From Chloroflexi bacterium RBG_16_51_16 (GTDB taxonomy: Bacteria; Chloroflexota; Anaerolineae; Anaerolineales; Villigracilaceae), in contig MGNL01000168.1 of the NCBI GenBank assembly GCA_001796785.1, positions 12,979-26,690 of the forward strand: a DNA stretch of 13,712 bases, written 5' to 3'. Shown in pieces: positions 12,178-13,712 of the stretch. Numbering within the stretch: the first letter of the stretch is position 1; the number at the start of each line of letters is the position of its first letter. The position numbers and the translations under genes are program-made. The notes below the pieces were generated by a model that was not told where the DNA came from, made no database searches, and saw only the letters and a list, made by a program, of their open reading frames with translations.

Positions 12178-13272
12178 TTACAGATATTTTTCCTGGCGGT
12201 GTTTTTTCAGGTGCTCGACGACCTCCCGCACCTTCTGGGATTGATCTGATTTGCAAACAAGCAGCACATCCCTGGTATCCACGATGATCGTATCATCCAC
12301 ACCGATCGTCACGATCAACCGTTCTTCGTCCGACCCGTAGACGAGCGTGTTGTTGGTCTCATGGGCAAGCAGCCGGCCATTGTTGGCAGTGATATTTCCG
12401 CTCATATCCGGAAGCAGAACCTCGAACAACGACTCCCAGGATCCGACATCGCTCCAACCAAGACCTCCAGCGGGCATGACTGCAACTTTGGCAGCGTTTT
12501 CCATTACACCATAATCTATCGTTACCACATTCAAGGAGTTCCATTGCTCGGTGAACACATCCGATTGGCGGGCGGTTCCCCAATCCAAGCTTATAACTTT
12601 CAATGCATTCCACAGAGCCGGCATTTGTTTTTGAATTTCTGCCAAGACTACATCAGCCCGCCAAATGAACATCCCACTATTCCACGAATAATTTCCCGAG
12701 CGCAGAAATCTTTGAGCGGTCTCCTCATCAGGTTTCTCCCTAAAACTCCTCACATCGTATACGGGATATTTATATCCCTCGGAAATGGGATCCCCCTGCT
12801 GGATGTAACCGTAGGCTGTTGACGGATGGGTAGGTGTAATACCTAGGGTCACCAGATATCCATTCTGAGCCGCCTCGAACGCTGCCCGAATCAGATAATG
12901 AAAGAGATCCCTGTTCCGGATGAAATGATCCGATGGTAAAACAGCCATGATTGCCTCAGGATCTCGTTTTGACAATAGTACAGCAGCCAAACCAACAACC
13001 GAGGCCGTTCCGCGAGGCAGAGGTTCAATAATATAGTTGTCAACGGGTATCGAAGGCACCTGCTGACGCATCTCCTGCGCTTGTTCCTCAACCGTCACTA
13101 CAAGAATATTTTGGGAAACAAAAAGGTTTTCAAGGCGCGCAACCGTGGTTTGGAAAAGGGTTTCTTGACCGATCAACGGTAGGAGCTGTTTGGGTGTTTC
13201 CTTTCGGGAAACCGGCCACAACCGCGTGCCGCCGCCTCCTGCCATAATCACTGCGTAGGAATGCTCTGTCAT
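12178..13272 (-). CDS. manC: Mannose-1-phosphate guanylyltransferase
   Basis: This enzyme joins mannose-1-phosphate and GTP to make GDP-mannose in the cytoplasm. The 364-residue length is that of the monofunctional type, without the C-terminal isomerase domain of ManC/AlgA. The pyrophosphorylase signature AGGGGTRLWPVSRKETPKQ runs from 11 to 29, with R17 and K28 in the expected places. Other motifs are EPLPRGTA (83-90; most relatives have Asn where Gly88 stands), VLPSDHF (D115), FREKP (177-181, K180) and WNSGMF (197-202). The ATG at 13272 has no clear Shine-Dalgarno sequence. The gene lies 53 bases after dprA and before topA, all on one strand. Its product could supply the DPM1-like GT2 enzyme. 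The symbol manC is used for the reaction, not for proven orthology. Confidence 0.9.
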   Translation of the reverse strand: MTEHSYAVIMAGGGGTRLWPVSRKETPKQLLPLIGQETLFQTTVARLENLFVSQNILVVTVEEQAQEMRQQVPSIPVDNYIIEPLPRGTASVVGLAAVLLSKRDPEAIMAVLPSDHFIRNRDLFHYLIRAAFEAAQNGYLVTLGITPTHPSTAYGYIQQGDPISEGYKYPVYDVRSFREKPDEETAQRFLRSGNYSWNSGMFIWRADVVLAEIQKQMPALWNALKVISLDWGTARQSDVFTEQWNSLNVVTIDYGVMENAAKVAVMPAGGLGWSDVGSWESLFEVLLPDMSGNITANNGRLLAHETNNTLVYGSDEERLIVTIGVDDTIIVDTRDVLLVCKSDQSQKVREVVEHLKKHRQEKYL

Positions 13273-13325
13273 TTAAGAATTGAACCAATAGAAAAAGCTT
13301 TGAATGGCATAACACTCATCATTAA

Positions 13326-13712
13326 TTAACCGTTATAGTCCGATTGTACCTCACGCACCGATACATAGTTCATGCCTCCCACTTGCCGGACAAGACCCTT
13401 CAATTCCAGCAAGACTAATGCAGCGGAAACTTGTTCAATTGGCAATCCCGATCGATTTCGGAGCTCATCCACGTGCGCAGGTTCATCACCCATGATTTTC
13501 AATATCTGTGATTCCAGGTTGTCGACCGGCAACAGCCTGCGCGCAGATTTTTGCTCACTTGGGTGCGAAAGATTAAGTGCCTGCAACAGGTCTTCCGGCG
13601 TAAGCAATGGCTGCGCACCAGTTTGGATCAATCGATTTGTGCCTTTGCTTTGCGGTGCAAGGATACTACCGGGTACCGCAAATACTTCGCGGCCTTGTTC
13701 AGCTGCAAATCC
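13326..13712 (-). CDS. dprA: DNA-processing protein DprA, C-terminal part (5' end outside window)
   Basis: DprA loads RecA onto single-stranded DNA during natural transformation. The frame is open to the right edge of the window, so only the last 128 residues are present. They start GFAAEQGREVFAVPGSI, then PQSKGTNRLIQTGAQPL, the unmistakable end of the DprA Rossmann-like domain, where ssDNA is bound. A linker and a winged-helix domain follow (about 70-122: ILKIMGDEPAHVDELRNRSGLP, VSAALVLLELKGLVRQVGGMNYV), the usual DprA_WH domain. A TTG at 13631 is not a real start because the family sequence continues upstream of it. In Firmicutes dprA and topA are often neighbours; here manC lies between them. 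Confidence 0.94.
   Translation of the reverse strand, partial: GFAAEQGREVFAVPGSILAPQSKGTNRLIQTGAQPLLTPEDLLQALNLSHPSEQKSARRLLPVDNLESQILKIMGDEPAHVDELRNRSGLPIEQVSAALVLLELKGLVRQVGGMNYVSVREVQSDYNG

Noticed and set aside
13294..13301. AAAGCTTT palindrome in the dprA-manC gap as terminator or operator
   Set aside because: Eight bases of AT-rich palindrome are too short to support either role.

Overview
The window looks like chromosomal housekeeping and cell-envelope DNA from a Gram-positive-like (monoderm) bacterium, most likely of the phylum Chloroflexota, class Anaerolineae. That placement is inference from gene content: an LCP-family ligase with a Pro/Ser/Thr-rich linker, a 3D-domain wall protein, an L,D-transpeptidase, an adjacent Roadblock/LC7 and V4R pair, and a topoisomerase I with a DUF5679-like zinc finger at its N terminus. 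Base composition is moderate. GTG and TTG starts are common. I see no phage, transposon, CRISPR or plasmid signature.

Layout. Plus strand, 1-2521: the end of a G5/3D-type wall protein, an LCP-family protein, and rsmA (ksgA) overlapping the LCP gene by 4 bases. Minus strand, 2545-4403: a polyprenyl-phosphate mannosyltransferase-like GT2 gene with its own promoter, then a two-gene operon (Roadblock/LC7, then V4R) read from a strong promoter through a leader that can fold into a long hairpin. Plus strand, 4613-8567: L,D-transpeptidase, tRNA-Asp with an intrinsic terminator, a YwaF/TIGR02206-type membrane protein, tRNA-Leu(UAA), a degenerate tRNA-Leu copy 88 bp downstream, a dGTPase-like HD hydrolase and greA. 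Minus strand, 8570-13712: an unrecognised two-TM protein (convergent with greA), topA, manC (mannose-1-phosphate guanylyltransferase) and the 3' end of dprA, transcribed in the order dprA, manC, topA.

How the genes may work together. The LCP protein, 3D protein and L,D-transpeptidase all act on the wall outside the membrane. ManC makes GDP-mannose, the usual donor for DPM1/Ppm1-type enzymes such as the GT2 protein, so the two may feed one glycosylation route although they lie about 9 kb apart. RsmA, GreA, the dGTPase, TopA, DprA and the two tRNAs are information-processing functions.

Most worth a second look: the Roadblock-V4R operon with its leader hairpin (4422-4492), whose three G.U pairs form only in the RNA of that operon; the zinc-finger extension on TopA; the rearranged tRNA-Leu copy directly before the dGTPase start codon; and the unrecognised two-TM protein. 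There is no gene-free stretch longer than 300 bases. The largest gaps (9572-9800, 5753-5946, 4404-4612) are covered by the entries below.
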